A program made the translations under genes and the position numbers. Source: JAGTVG01 sp963820995 (GTDB lineage Bacteria > Bacteroidota > Bacteroidia > Cytophagales > Cyclobacteriaceae). Taken from it: a stretch of 64,000 nucleotides of DNA. Positions within the stretch are counted from its first letter, which is position 1, and each line of letters opens with the position of its first letter. The notes beneath the pieces are model-generated. The model saw nothing but the letters and a program-made list of their open reading frames with translations, was not told the DNA's origin and made no database searches. This document shows positions 42,305-50,711 of the stretch, in pieces. The stretch lies in NCBI GenBank assembly GCA_963820995.1, contig CAWGCL010000013.1, positions 62,001 through 126,000 of the forward strand, given 5' to 3'.

Positions 42305-43849
42305 ATGAACCAAATGTATTCGAAAGTTATTTTTTCTCTATCGCTAATCATCTTTTTTGCCTCTTGCAGAAACGATAAAGTTTCAGAACAGAGTCAGCCA
42401 ATTCCTCAAATGCAAAATGTGGTTGTTATCATTGGTGATGATCATGCCGCAGGTGTGCTGGGAAGCCTGGGAAATGATATCATAAAAACACCGAATCTTG
42501 ACAGACTTTCTGACCAGGGATTGCTTTTTGCCAATGCATTTGCCAATTCACCCTTATGCAGCGCTTCACGGCAATCTCTCCTGACCGGGAAATATCCTCA
42601 TGCAACAGGGGTAACCTTACTCACTACCTCCTTTCCTGAAGAACAGCTTACCCTGGCAGACCACCTGAATCAGTTCGGTTTTAAATCTGCGATTATTGGA
42701 AAGAACCATTTTAATAATAGATTGAATCATGGCTTCGATGCAAAAATTGAAAGAAGTGATTATTTTAAACATCTGGAGAATAATCCGCCTGAAACTCCCC
42801 CTGATTCAATATCTGTCCGTCCACAATGGAAACCTTTCAGAGATCATGCGCGTATCTGGTTGAACTCTGATGCTTATCCGTCTGATAAATATGACGAGGA
42901 GAGTATAGGGACATTTTATGCCAACAAAGCTGTGGAGTTTATAAATGAAAACAAAGATGGAAGATTCTTGCTATGGTTGGGATTTCATGAACCTCATAGC
43001 CCTTTCAATTTCCCAATCGAATATGCCGGGAGATACGATCCTGAAGAAATGCCTTTGCCAACCGGTAGTCCTGAGGATGATGAGTTCATTCCTCTTGTTT
43101 TTAAAGATCTTACCGAAGATGAGCGAAAAGGAATTATTTCCGCTTATTATACTTCTGTTGAATATCTCGACAAGAATGTAGGAATGGTATTAGAAGGTTT
43201 GGAAAAGGCGGGACTTTCAGAGAATACACTTGTAGTTTACCTTGGGGATCATGGATACCTCCTTAATGATCACAAAAGATTTGAAAAGCATATGATGTGG
43301 GAGGAAGCTGTCAGGGCTCCTCTAATCCTTAGTGCGGGAGGGAATCATCCCGAACAGAATACCAAAAAGGAGATGGTTGAATTTATAGATGTAGTACCTA
43401 CCGTAATTGATTTTTTAGGTGTGGATGAAATGCCCGATGTTCAAGGTCGGAGTCTCGTCACTTATTTCACTAAAGATCCTAATAATATAAGGGATGTGGT
43501 TTTTTCAGAATTTCTGGCTGATAATAAAGCTATGGTACGAACCGAAAAATGGAAGTATATTTATACCACAGGGAAGCACGATCTTGCGCAGGGTTATGCA
43601 ACAGGAAATCCGCCTTCAGGTGTCAGGCATCGCTTATATAATTTGATTTCAGATCCTAATGAAACAACCGATGTATCTGTAGATCCGGAAAATGCTGAAA
43701 TATTGACTGAACTGCAATTGCGAATGCTGGATATCTTTGAAGAAACCCATCCTGAGGCAAAAAATATACCTGAGGGATTGGATGTTGAGGGCAAATTAGC
43801 CTGGTACTGTGAACCTCCCGATAATAACCCAAACCTAAATGCCAAATAG
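42305..43849 (+). CDS. Sulfatase, lipoprotein
   Basis: Type I sulfatase of about 514 residues. The start is ATG 42305 (or 42314), giving a lipoprotein signal with Cys21 in FFASC. The formylglycine motif CSASRQSLLTG fits C-x-A-x-R. Metal ligands appear as VVIIGDDHAAG near the N-terminus and YLGDHGYLLNDHKRFEKH later. It would remove sulfate esters from a polysaccharide or small substrate at the cell surface, after maturation by an anaerobic or FGE-type enzyme not present here. The amino-sugar kinase gene starts ten bases after its stop, suggesting linked use of sulfated amino sugars. Confidence 0.92.
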   Translation: MNQMYSKVIFSLSLIIFFASCRNDKVSEQSQPIPQMQNVVVIIGDDHAAGVLGSLGNDIIKTPNLDRLSDQGLLFANAFANSPLCSASRQSLLTGKYPHATGVTLLTTSFPEEQLTLADHLNQFGFKSAIIGKNHFNNRLNHGFDAKIERSDYFKHLENNPPETPPDSISVRPQWKPFRDHARIWLNSDAYPSDKYDEESIGTFYANKAVEFINENKDGRFLLWLGFHEPHSPFNFPIEYAGRYDPEEMPLPTGSPEDDEFIPLVFKDLTEDERKGIISAYYTSVEYLDKNVGMVLEGLEKAGLSENTLVVYLGDHGYLLNDHKRFEKHMMWEEAVRAPLILSAGGNHPEQNTKKEMVEFIDVVPTVIDFLGVDEMPDVQGRSLVTYFTKDPNNIRDVVFSEFLADNKAMVRTEKWKYIYTTGKHDLAQGYATGNPPSGVRHRLYNLISDPNETTDVSVDPENAEILTELQLRMLDIFEETHPEAKNIPEGLDVEGKLAWYCEPPDNNPNLNAK

Positions 43850-43858
43850 GAAGTAGAT

Positions 43859-44701
43859 ATGATTTTAATAGCAGATAGCGGGTCCACTAAAACAATATGG
43901 AAGTGTACGGATGGTGCAGGTGAGGTCCAGACAGCGAATACGGCCGGAATCAATCCTTATTACAATAACCCGGATGAAATATTAAAAGAAATCACTCATG
44001 CAAGAACACAGTTGTCCTCAAGGCATATAGAAGAAATATACTTTTACGGAGCGGGTTGTTCAACTGATAATCAAAAGGCAATTGTAAGCCAGGCACTGGC
44101 CTCGCAATTTGGGGCGGAGGTAATTTCAGTTAGAACAGACCTTCTAGGAGCTGCACGGGCATTGTTCCAGAAAGAATCCGGGATTGTTTGTATCCTTGGG
44201 ACTGGCTCCGGATCATGTATTTATAACGGTGAAAATATTGTCAGATCAATCCCATCCTTGGGTTTTATTTTAGGAGATGAAGGAAGTGGAGCTTCTCTTG
44301 GGAAACAATTTGTACGTGATTTCCTCAGGGAAGATATGCCTGAAAGTTTGTTAAAAATCATTAACGAAGAGATTGGTATCAATAAAGAAGAAGTATTGAA
44401 GCATGTGAACCAGGATGCAATGCCAAGTAAGTATCTTGCCGGATTCTCAAAATATATACATGAGTATCTTGATCATAAATATATGCATGATCTCGTATCT
44501 CAAAGTTTTGAGGAGTTTGTTAAGGAGTATGTTATCAGGTATGAAGGTTATCGTGGATATAAAATCAGTTTTATTGGGTCGATTGCAGTCAATTACAACA
44601 AAATTCTTAAAGAAGTACTCGATAAATATCAGTTGGGATTGGGCAAAATTGAGAACAATCCGATTGAAGGTCTTATCGAATATCATTTGTCACAGAACTA
44701 G
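43859..44701 (+). CDS. BadF/BadG/BcrA/BcrD-type amino-sugar kinase (NagK/MurK-like)
   Basis: A 280-residue ASKHA-fold kinase. The N-terminal phosphate-1 loop is MILIADSGSTKTIWK, then AGINPYYNNP, the second phosphate loop VCILGTGSGSCIYNG and GFILGDEGSGASLGK typical of GlcNAc/MurNAc kinases. Its immediate neighbour is murQ, ten bases downstream, so N-acetylmuramate or GlcNAc is the probable substrate, similar to MurK of peptidoglycan recycling. Substrate choice is inference. The gene is intact. Confidence 0.85.
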   Translation: MILIADSGSTKTIWKCTDGAGEVQTANTAGINPYYNNPDEILKEITHARTQLSSRHIEEIYFYGAGCSTDNQKAIVSQALASQFGAEVISVRTDLLGAARALFQKESGIVCILGTGSGSCIYNGENIVRSIPSLGFILGDEGSGASLGKQFVRDFLREDMPESLLKIINEEIGINKEEVLKHVNQDAMPSKYLAGFSKYIHEYLDHKYMHDLVSQSFEEFVKEYVIRYEGYRGYKISFIGSIAVNYNKILKEVLDKYQLGLGKIENNPIEGLIEYHLSQN

Positions 44702-44711
44702 TTTTTAAAAA

Positions 44712-45521
44712 ATGAGTATTACAGAATCATCATCAAATTATGACAATCTGGAACAGATGTCAGTTCGTGAATTGCTAGAAAATATTAACAGGGAAGATGA
44801 AACGGTACCTCATGCAGTAGCCAAGTCTATTCCACAGATAGAAGCGCTCGTGCCTTTGATTATCGATAAAATGCAACAGGGTGGGAGGTTATTCTATGTT
44901 GGAGCCGGGACCAGCGGAAGATTGGGTATTGTAGATGCATCAGAATGTCCGCCAACCTACGGAGTGCCTCATGGATTGGTGGTAGGAATGATGGCTGGGG
45001 GTGACCAGGCTATTCGAAAAGCGGTTGAATTTGCGGAGGATGATCCTGAAGGTGGTTGGCGTGACCTGTTGGATTATGATATTACCGAAAACGATGTAGT
45101 GATTGGAATTGCTGCCAGTGGTCGAACACCATATGTTATTGGTGCAGTACAGAAAGCAAGAGCAGAAGGAATGCTGACTGGATGTATAACTTGCAATTTA
45201 GATACTAAGTTGGCAGAGGCCGCTGAATTTCCAATAGAGGTGATTGTAGGGCCAGAATTTGTTACGGGAAGCACTCGAATGAAATCAGGCACTGCTCAAA
45301 AACTTGTCCTGAATATGATCTCAACTTCCGTGATGATAAAGCTAGGAAGAGTGAAAGGAAATAAAATGGTGGACATGCAGTTAACTAATGTGAAATTAAT
45401 TGGAAGGGGAACTCGCATGATCATGGATGAATTAGGAATAGGAGAAGAGGAGGCTGAACACTTGCTAAAGGAATTTGGTTCAGTTAGAAAAGCTGTTGAT
45501 TTCAGAAGGGGAAATAAATAA
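44712..45521 (+). CDS. murQ: N-acetylmuramic acid 6-phosphate etherase
   Basis: SIS-domain lyase of 269 residues that cleaves MurNAc-6-phosphate into GlcNAc-6-phosphate and D-lactate in peptidoglycan recycling. Diagnostic segments are FYVGAGTSGRLGIVDASECPPTYG, the catalytic Glu region MAGGDQAIRKAVEFAEDD, and VVGP-like EVIVGPEFVTGSTRMKSGTAQKL. The protein has the ordinary short C-terminus. It directly follows the BadF-type kinase gene, which would provide its substrate. No AmpG- or MurP-type transporter lies next to it. Confidence 0.95.
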   Translation: MSITESSSNYDNLEQMSVRELLENINREDETVPHAVAKSIPQIEALVPLIIDKMQQGGRLFYVGAGTSGRLGIVDASECPPTYGVPHGLVVGMMAGGDQAIRKAVEFAEDDPEGGWRDLLDYDITENDVVIGIAASGRTPYVIGAVQKARAEGMLTGCITCNLDTKLAEAAEFPIEVIVGPEFVTGSTRMKSGTAQKLVLNMISTSVMIKLGRVKGNKMVDMQLTNVKLIGRGTRMIMDELGIGEEEAEHLLKEFGSVRKAVDFRRGNK

Positions 45522-45912
45522 TTCTCTTCCTGGAAAAAAATCCCCCGCCTGCGTAACGAGGGATAGGGATGTGGTAAATAGGGTAATGAGAAGATGTGTT
45601 TTAGAAGTATTACCCAGTAGCAATATTAACTAAAATGTCTCTATTGCTGATTAATTGAATATTAACATTATGTGATTTAAATGAGAATCGGGAAAAATAT
45701 TACTGGCGTTAGTAATAACTCATTATAACAAAATTAACATTCACTTCCTCCATCAGATTTTGTATTGATATAATTTGGATTTTTCCTTCTCTCAAATATT
45801 ATTATTATCACAAATTTCATCTCTCAAAAACTTATATATTTTTTATGACGTTTAATATAATATACTCACCTTTATTAAAGGAGGATATGTTTTATTTTCT
45901 AATCCAATAAGT
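45522..45912. other. Gene-free region downstream of murQ
   Basis: AT-rich stretch without an open frame or RNA gene that I can see. A possible weak hairpin (ATCCC ... GGGAT) lies about 20-60 bases after the murQ stop and may end the kinase-murQ transcript. TTTATTAAAGGAGGATATG near 45870-45890 resembles a ribosome-binding site, but leads into the next short ORF only loosely. Confidence 0.35.
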
Positions 45913-46140
45913 ATGGCGAAGATAATTCTAACACTTAGCCAGTATCACCACATCAAAGAGGGTAATCCGTGGGTAATTGGAAAAATCAGGAATGTCGAAA
46001 ATCTGTTACTGGTGCTGCAGGATTCAAAAAATTCGGTCTATGTGACACAGGATGGAGTTAAGGTTTTGAAACTCGAATTTGATCCACAGGAAACCAAGCA
46101 GATAAAGGAAATTCCAACGTATCAGGGATCTTTTTGGTAG
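45913..46140 (+). CDS. Small hypothetical protein, 75 aa
   Basis: No family recognised. It has a clean ATG start and reads MAKIILTLSQYHHI with later KNSVYVTQDGVKVLKL and a terminal YQGSFW. It could be a beta-rich cytoplasmic protein. There is no signal peptide. Isolation in a low-gene-density area leaves some doubt that it is expressed. Confidence 0.4.
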   Translation: MAKIILTLSQYHHIKEGNPWVIGKIRNVENLLLVLQDSKNSVYVTQDGVKVLKLEFDPQETKQIKEIPTYQGSFW

Positions 46141-46290
46141 TTATTCTGATTCTTGCTAAAACTATGATTTTAATCGGGTAAGTTTAGCTGTTTAAACTTG
46201 TCAATAGAAAAATAGTGGTATTTGGAAACTAATTTGAGATTTTTAGTGTTCTTATAATAAGCACTTATGATTTGAATTAGATTTTTTAAA

Positions 46291-46494
46291 ATGAAAAATA
46301 CTCTACGGAAAAACTATAGGAATAAACATATTTCTACTTTGGTAAAAGCTGAAGAAGAAATTCTACTAGTTTATGATAACATAAGAATGAAAGGAAAACT
46401 TCCACCCTCTAAGTTGATAGATAAGCAGATTCACTTATTACGAAAGCGGGTGAAAGGTGGATCGGATGAAAAATACTTATTTACATGCTGCTGA
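46291..46494 (+). CDS. Small basic hypothetical protein, 67 aa
   Basis: Reads MKNTLRKNYRNKHIS and is rich in Lys and Arg, with a possible helix (LVKAEEEILLVYDNIRMKG) and two Cys at the C-terminus (LFTCC). I do not recognise it. It might bind nucleic acid, but that is only from charge. Confidence 0.35.
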   Translation: MKNTLRKNYRNKHISTLVKAEEEILLVYDNIRMKGKLPPSKLIDKQIHLLRKRVKGGSDEKYLFTCC

Positions 46495-46582
46495 GTTATT
46501 AGGATGATTGTTTTTGACAGGACGTATGTTCTACATTAATCAGTTTGTCTGAGCAAGTAGTGGTTATTACAAATTATCCCAC

Positions 46583-48136
46583 TTAGTTGCCTTTTAATAT
46601 ATCCAGCATTTCCTGATCGAGTTGCCTTCCATTATAGAGCGTATAATTGCAATCGCTTCTATCTGTATCGAGGATGCCGAAATCACCAATCATGTTCCAT
46701 AGTGCATATCCTATGCTATAATCATTGAACAAACTCACCACATCAGATAAATAATCCAATGTTACAGTATGAGGAGTTTTGTTATACACACCGAATTCCT
46801 GTATCATTATTGGAATTTGCTGCGTCTTGGCTGTTTCCAATGTTTCTTTCAGATCACCTAGTGCAAGAACAGGGGACCCGTCTGAGTTAGTGATTTCTCC
46901 ATCAGAAGTAATTTTGTAAGTGTCCTGCCTTGATCCCCAGGAAGTGTTTCCTGGAATTATTTCATTTATACTAATTCGCAAATAAGAAAGGATAATTTTA
47001 TTCATTGTCATCCAGTCTCCTTCAGTAATGGAGATTGTCAATTTTGAACCACCTGAAGGTAATACAATGGAATAATCCTTGTTGGAGTAATTCTGATACC
47101 CCCATTCTGTTAAATTGATCTCTGTCCAATCATCCCCAAGGTCAGGTCCGCAAACGAAATTTTTGTTGTATATCTCAGTGTCATCGAGCATGATCTGCAG
47201 GGTAGCTTCAAGGGAGACCTGGTGCACATTGATGATGATGGTATCATCTTTAGAAAATTCTCCTTCGAATACCAGGGGTGACTGTAAATCGCTTTTCCAT
47301 GCTCCATATAAATAATTGGAAATATTGGTAATTGGCCAGACTGGGATTGGCCATGTATCCGAACCATCTGCCCAATTGGCTTTATAATGGGTTAGAGGAA
47401 AAGGATCATACATATGAATTGACTGAATAACATTCCTGGTGTTTTTAAGTGACATTATCAGGTGGTTTCCCCAGTCGATTCCATCCACAAAAATGATCCG
47501 GTTGGGATTGATCTCATGAATCTTATCGATGGCCATTTTCATAACGTTTACATAAGTTGCTTCGTCCACATCCGCGGGTTCATTAACCAGATTAAAGCTG
47601 ACTTCATCGTATGGAATGTCTTTATATCGCTCAGCAAAAAATGCCCAGTGGTTGACAAAGGCTTCCTGTGCGACTGAGTTAGTCCAGAGGTCCAGATCCT
47701 GATTGGGGGGTATAGAAGATTGATTTACTGAATAGCCGGGTGCTCTGTGCAGATTTATACATATGTGTACGCCATATTGTTTTCCCCATGCGACAGCTTG
47801 ATCTATTTCTTTTACTTCATCTTCCAGGAAAGTATCCCAGTCTCCTGATTTAGTATAAGTCTGGTAGTCAAGAGGTAGCCTGGCGAAATTGAAACCCAGA
47901 TCCTGCATAATAATGAATTCCTCTTCTTTGAATCCGGCATTTGACCAGTGCACATCGAATTTTCCCTGAAGGTTAAAACCTTTATGGTCCCGGCTGAATT
48001 GATCCAGGTCTATGGTAATTGGTATTATTGGATCCACTGGATCATTATTATCATCGGCTGGTCCTGGTTCATCCTTAGAGCAGCTGCTGAACATCAAAAA
48101 CAAAATCGACAGAATGGCTAAAAATCTACTTCTCAT
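46583..48136 (-). CDS. Glycoside hydrolase family 5 lipoprotein with inserted domain
   Basis: A 517-residue cellulase-like lipoprotein; the lipobox FSSC puts Cys at residue 19, followed by an acidic linker (PADDNNDPVDPI). The (beta/alpha)8 barrel has NFARLPLDYQTY, the acid/base Glu in FNLVNEPADV and the nucleophile Glu in IMIQEFGVYNKTPHT, with the late strand ALWNMIGDFGILD. Between about residues 265 and 400 an extra beta-rich segment interrupts the barrel (for example IINVHQVSLEATLQIMLDD, DYSIVLPSGGSKLTIS); it resembles an inserted carbohydrate-binding-type module, which is unusual. The predicted substrate is a beta-1,4-linked glucan, mannan or relative. It stands alone. Confidence 0.85.
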   Translation of the reverse strand: MRSRFLAILSILFLMFSSCSKDEPGPADDNNDPVDPIIPITIDLDQFSRDHKGFNLQGKFDVHWSNAGFKEEEFIIMQDLGFNFARLPLDYQTYTKSGDWDTFLEDEVKEIDQAVAWGKQYGVHICINLHRAPGYSVNQSSIPPNQDLDLWTNSVAQEAFVNHWAFFAERYKDIPYDEVSFNLVNEPADVDEATYVNVMKMAIDKIHEINPNRIIFVDGIDWGNHLIMSLKNTRNVIQSIHMYDPFPLTHYKANWADGSDTWPIPVWPITNISNYLYGAWKSDLQSPLVFEGEFSKDDTIIINVHQVSLEATLQIMLDDTEIYNKNFVCGPDLGDDWTEINLTEWGYQNYSNKDYSIVLPSGGSKLTISITEGDWMTMNKIILSYLRISINEIIPGNTSWGSRQDTYKITSDGEITNSDGSPVLALGDLKETLETAKTQQIPIMIQEFGVYNKTPHTVTLDYLSDVVSLFNDYSIGYALWNMIGDFGILDTDRSDCNYTLYNGRQLDQEMLDILKGN

Positions 48137-48473
48137 CTCCTTATCCTCCTTGGTATTAATTAACTACTGGTTTTAACATTAGGCAAAATTACACAAAAGA
48201 GGCTGATTTCAAGATTTTCGCACTATATAAAATAATTAAATCGAATTTGATTCTGGATAAGGAATACATTAGCTTGATAATTAGATTGTTTACATAAATT
48301 AGATATTTTCTATATTAACTGCAAGAAAACAAATATTACGAGCAAGGCTATATTCGATTCATCTTGAAGAAGTAAAGTACTAGTTTTATACCGAAATTAT
48401 CGTATTAGAAAAGCTTTAATTTTGCATTTATTAATAAACTTAAGAGAGGATTCAATATATTTTAATGAAAATA
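48137..48473. other. Gene-free region upstream of the GH5 gene
   Basis: AT-rich, about 340 bases. Apart from the tRNA terminator at its right edge, I see no RNA gene or open frame. It presumably holds the promoter of the GH5 gene (minus strand), but no clear TAnnTTTG box at the right spacing was found. Confidence 0.3.
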
Positions 48474-48507
48474 AAGAAGCCCCTTAGTGTCACCTAAGGG
48501 GCTTCTT
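48474..48507 (-). terminator. Terminator after tRNA-Asp
   Basis: AAGAAGCCCCTTAG pairs perfectly with CTAAGGGGCTTCTT around a TGTCAC loop, a 14-bp stem that starts three bases after the tRNA 3' end. Confidence 0.88.
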
Positions 48508-48509
48508 CG

Positions 48510-48584
48510 CGGTCTGGACGAGACTCGAACTCGCGACCTCCTGCGTGACAGGCAGGCATTCTAACCAAACTGAACTACCAGACC
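48510..48584 (-). tRNA. tRNA-Asp (anticodon GTC)
   Basis: Minus-strand cloverleaf with acceptor stem GGTCTGG/CCAGACC, D-arm GTTCAGTTTGGTTAGAAT, anticodon stem CCTGC/GCAGG with loop CTGTCAC, and T-loop TTCGAGT. The anticodon GTC specifies aspartate. CCA is not encoded. No other tRNA gene is nearby. Confidence 0.96.
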
Positions 48585-48590
48585 ATGTTT

Positions 48591-48642
48591 ATTTAGTGAT
48601 TTAGTGATTTTTCGATTGAAAAAAGACGTCATTAAATCACTA
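48591..48642. repeat. ATTTAGTG tandem repeat with inverted partner upstream of tRNA-Asp
   Basis: Two tandem ATTTAGTG units at 48591-48606 are followed by ATTT; TAGTGATTT (48602-48610) pairs with AAATCACTA (48634-48642), a 9-bp stem. It lies in the tRNA promoter region. Confidence 0.5.
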
Positions 48643-48803
48643 TTTAACTCACTTACTTATCAGTCTTGCGCATGCAAAAATAGACCGATGATCGGTTTTA
48701 TCCAAAACTAATTATAAATAATTTTAAAATGTGTTAAATATCTCGTATACTTACTTTTTAAACGATTATTTCGCAATAATATATTATACTTATATTATTG
48801 TTT

Positions 48804-48811
48804 TAACTTTG
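48804..48811 (+). promoter_or_regulatory. Possible -7 element for accA
   Basis: TAACTTTG matches TAnnTTTG exactly and lies 26 bases before the accA start. I see no TTG at the usual -33 spacing. Confidence 0.4.
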
Positions 48812-48837
48812 TTTCAGACCTAGTCAATTATAGTATT

Positions 48838-49785
48838 ATGCATCTGGAATTTGAAAAGCCCATTGAGGAACTGGAGCACAAAATAGAAGAAATGAAACAC
48901 CTTGCTCATGGGAGTGGGGTGGAGGTAGATAAAGCAGTAAAGGCACTTGAGGTTAAACTCGAAAGTCTGAAAAAAGAGATCTTCGAGAATCTGACCCGAT
49001 GGCAACGTGTTCAGCTTGCCAGGCATCCGGAAAGACCATATACGCTCGACTATATTTATGAGATCACAGATGATTTTATAGAAATGCATGGCGATAGGAT
49101 GGTGAAAGATGATAAAGCTATGATCGGAGGTTTTGGAAATGTAGATGGAAAAACGGTCCTGTTCATTGGACAGCAGAAAGGAAGAAATACGAAGCAAAGG
49201 CAGGCACGAAATTTTGGGATGGCTAATCCGGATGGTTATAGAAAGGCGCTTCGTCTAATGAAACTGGCAGAGAAATTTAATAAACCTATTGTGGCTTTAA
49301 TCGACACCCCAGGTGCTTACCCGGGAATTGATGCTGAGGCAAGGGGACAAGCTGAGGCTATTGCCAGGAATATGCGCGATATGTTTATGCTTAAGGTTCC
49401 GGTCATTTGTATTATCATTGGGGAAGGTGCATCAGGTGGTGCTATAGGCATCGCAATAGGGGATAAGGTGATCATGATGGAAAATACATGGTATTCCGTG
49501 ATTTCACCTGAATCCTGTAGCTCTATATTATGGCGTAGCTGGGAATATAAAGAACAAGCTGCCGATGCTTTAAAACTTACAGCAGACGATATGTTGGGAT
49601 TCGGCCTGATCGATTCCATACTTGAGGAACCATTAGGCGGAGCTCATAAAGATTTGAAAGCAACTTCCATAATCCTGAAAAATGCAATTCTAAAAGAAAT
49701 TGCAGCTTTGGAAAAATTATCTCCTGACGAACGTATAAAACGCCGGATTGATAAATTTTCCAAAATGGGTGTATATAAAGAATAA
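48838..49785 (+). CDS. accA: Acetyl-CoA carboxylase carboxyltransferase subunit alpha
   Basis: A 315-residue subunit that transfers CO2 from carboxybiotin to acetyl-CoA, the committed step of fatty-acid synthesis. It starts MHLEFEKPIEELEHKI and contains RHPERPYTLDYI, the substrate-binding stretch LIDTPGAYPGIDAEARGQAEAIARN, GEGASGGAIGIAIGD and ISPESCSSILWR, the family's conserved crotonase-like core. Length is normal. The intact gene is followed by a metallo-beta-lactamase-fold hydrolase and a patatin gene on the same strand. Confidence 0.96.
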   Translation: MHLEFEKPIEELEHKIEEMKHLAHGSGVEVDKAVKALEVKLESLKKEIFENLTRWQRVQLARHPERPYTLDYIYEITDDFIEMHGDRMVKDDKAMIGGFGNVDGKTVLFIGQQKGRNTKQRQARNFGMANPDGYRKALRLMKLAEKFNKPIVALIDTPGAYPGIDAEARGQAEAIARNMRDMFMLKVPVICIIIGEGASGGAIGIAIGDKVIMMENTWYSVISPESCSSILWRSWEYKEQAADALKLTADDMLGFGLIDSILEEPLGGAHKDLKATSIILKNAILKEIAALEKLSPDERIKRRIDKFSKMGVYKE

Positions 49786-49864
49786 CAATTGATTCAAAAA
49801 GTATATGGCCATAAATTCCAAATGATCGTTTCAGGAGTTTGTGGCTTTTTTTATTTAGAACAAT

Positions 49865-50710
49865 ATGAACCTACACGTAATTCATGCTGGAAATTTCAAA
49901 CTGGACGGTGGTGCCATGTTTGGGGTAATCCCAAAATCGATCTGGAATAATTTGAATCCTGCTGATGAGAATAATATGTGCACATGGGCTATGCGGTGCC
50001 TGCTGATAGAAGATAGAGACAGGTTGATACTTATTGATACTGGGATAGGAGATAAACAATCTGAGAAGTTTTTCAGCTATTATTATCTTCACGGACCGAA
50101 TAATTTACTAGGTTCTTTACGGGAAATTGGCTTCACTCCCGATGATATAACTGATGTATTTTTCACACACCTTCATTTTGATCATTGTGGAGGCGCTGTA
50201 AAGCGAAATCAAGAGGATCCGGAAGAATATGAATTGGTTTTTAATAGGGCAAGATACTGGACCAACAAAAATCACCTGAAATGGGCTATAAAACCAAACC
50301 CAAGAGAGAAAGCCAGTTTTCTGAAAGAAAATATACTCCCTATTGAAGAACATGGCAGACTGAACCTTATCAATAAAGAAAACCCCTTTTCTGAGCAGTT
50401 CGATATAATCTATGTAAATGGTCATACAGAAAGTCAAATGTTACCAAAGATCAAATACAAAGGCAAAACAATTGTTTTTGTTGCTGATCTTATACCCTCT
50501 GCAGGTCATATTCCTTTACCCTATGTAATGGGATATGATACAAGACCTCTATTGACTATGACTGAAAAAGAGGCTTTCCTGAATGAAGCTGCGAGGAAAA
50601 ATTACATATTATTCTTTGAACATGATCCTCACATTGAATGCGCTACTGTGCATAATACAGAAAAAGGCGTACGAATAGAGAACACATTCTCATTATCTGA
50701 TATTCAATAA
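49865..50710 (+). CDS. Metallo-beta-lactamase-fold hydrolase
   Basis: A 281-residue cytoplasmic hydrolase with the zinc motif THLHFDHCGGA (HxHxDH) and downstream NGHTESQMLP and VFVADLIPS histidine/aspartate ligands. The family includes lactonases, quorum-quenching enzymes and glyoxalase II-like proteins; the fold and length are close to AHL-lactonase-like proteins, but substrate cannot be assigned. The patatin gene begins after one base, so the two are translationally coupled. Confidence 0.85.
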   Translation: MNLHVIHAGNFKLDGGAMFGVIPKSIWNNLNPADENNMCTWAMRCLLIEDRDRLILIDTGIGDKQSEKFFSYYYLHGPNNLLGSLREIGFTPDDITDVFFTHLHFDHCGGAVKRNQEDPEEYELVFNRARYWTNKNHLKWAIKPNPREKASFLKENILPIEEHGRLNLINKENPFSEQFDIIYVNGHTESQMLPKIKYKGKTIVFVADLIPSAGHIPLPYVMGYDTRPLLTMTEKEAFLNEAARKNYILFFEHDPHIECATVHNTEKGVRIENTFSLSDIQ

Positions 50711-50711
50711 A

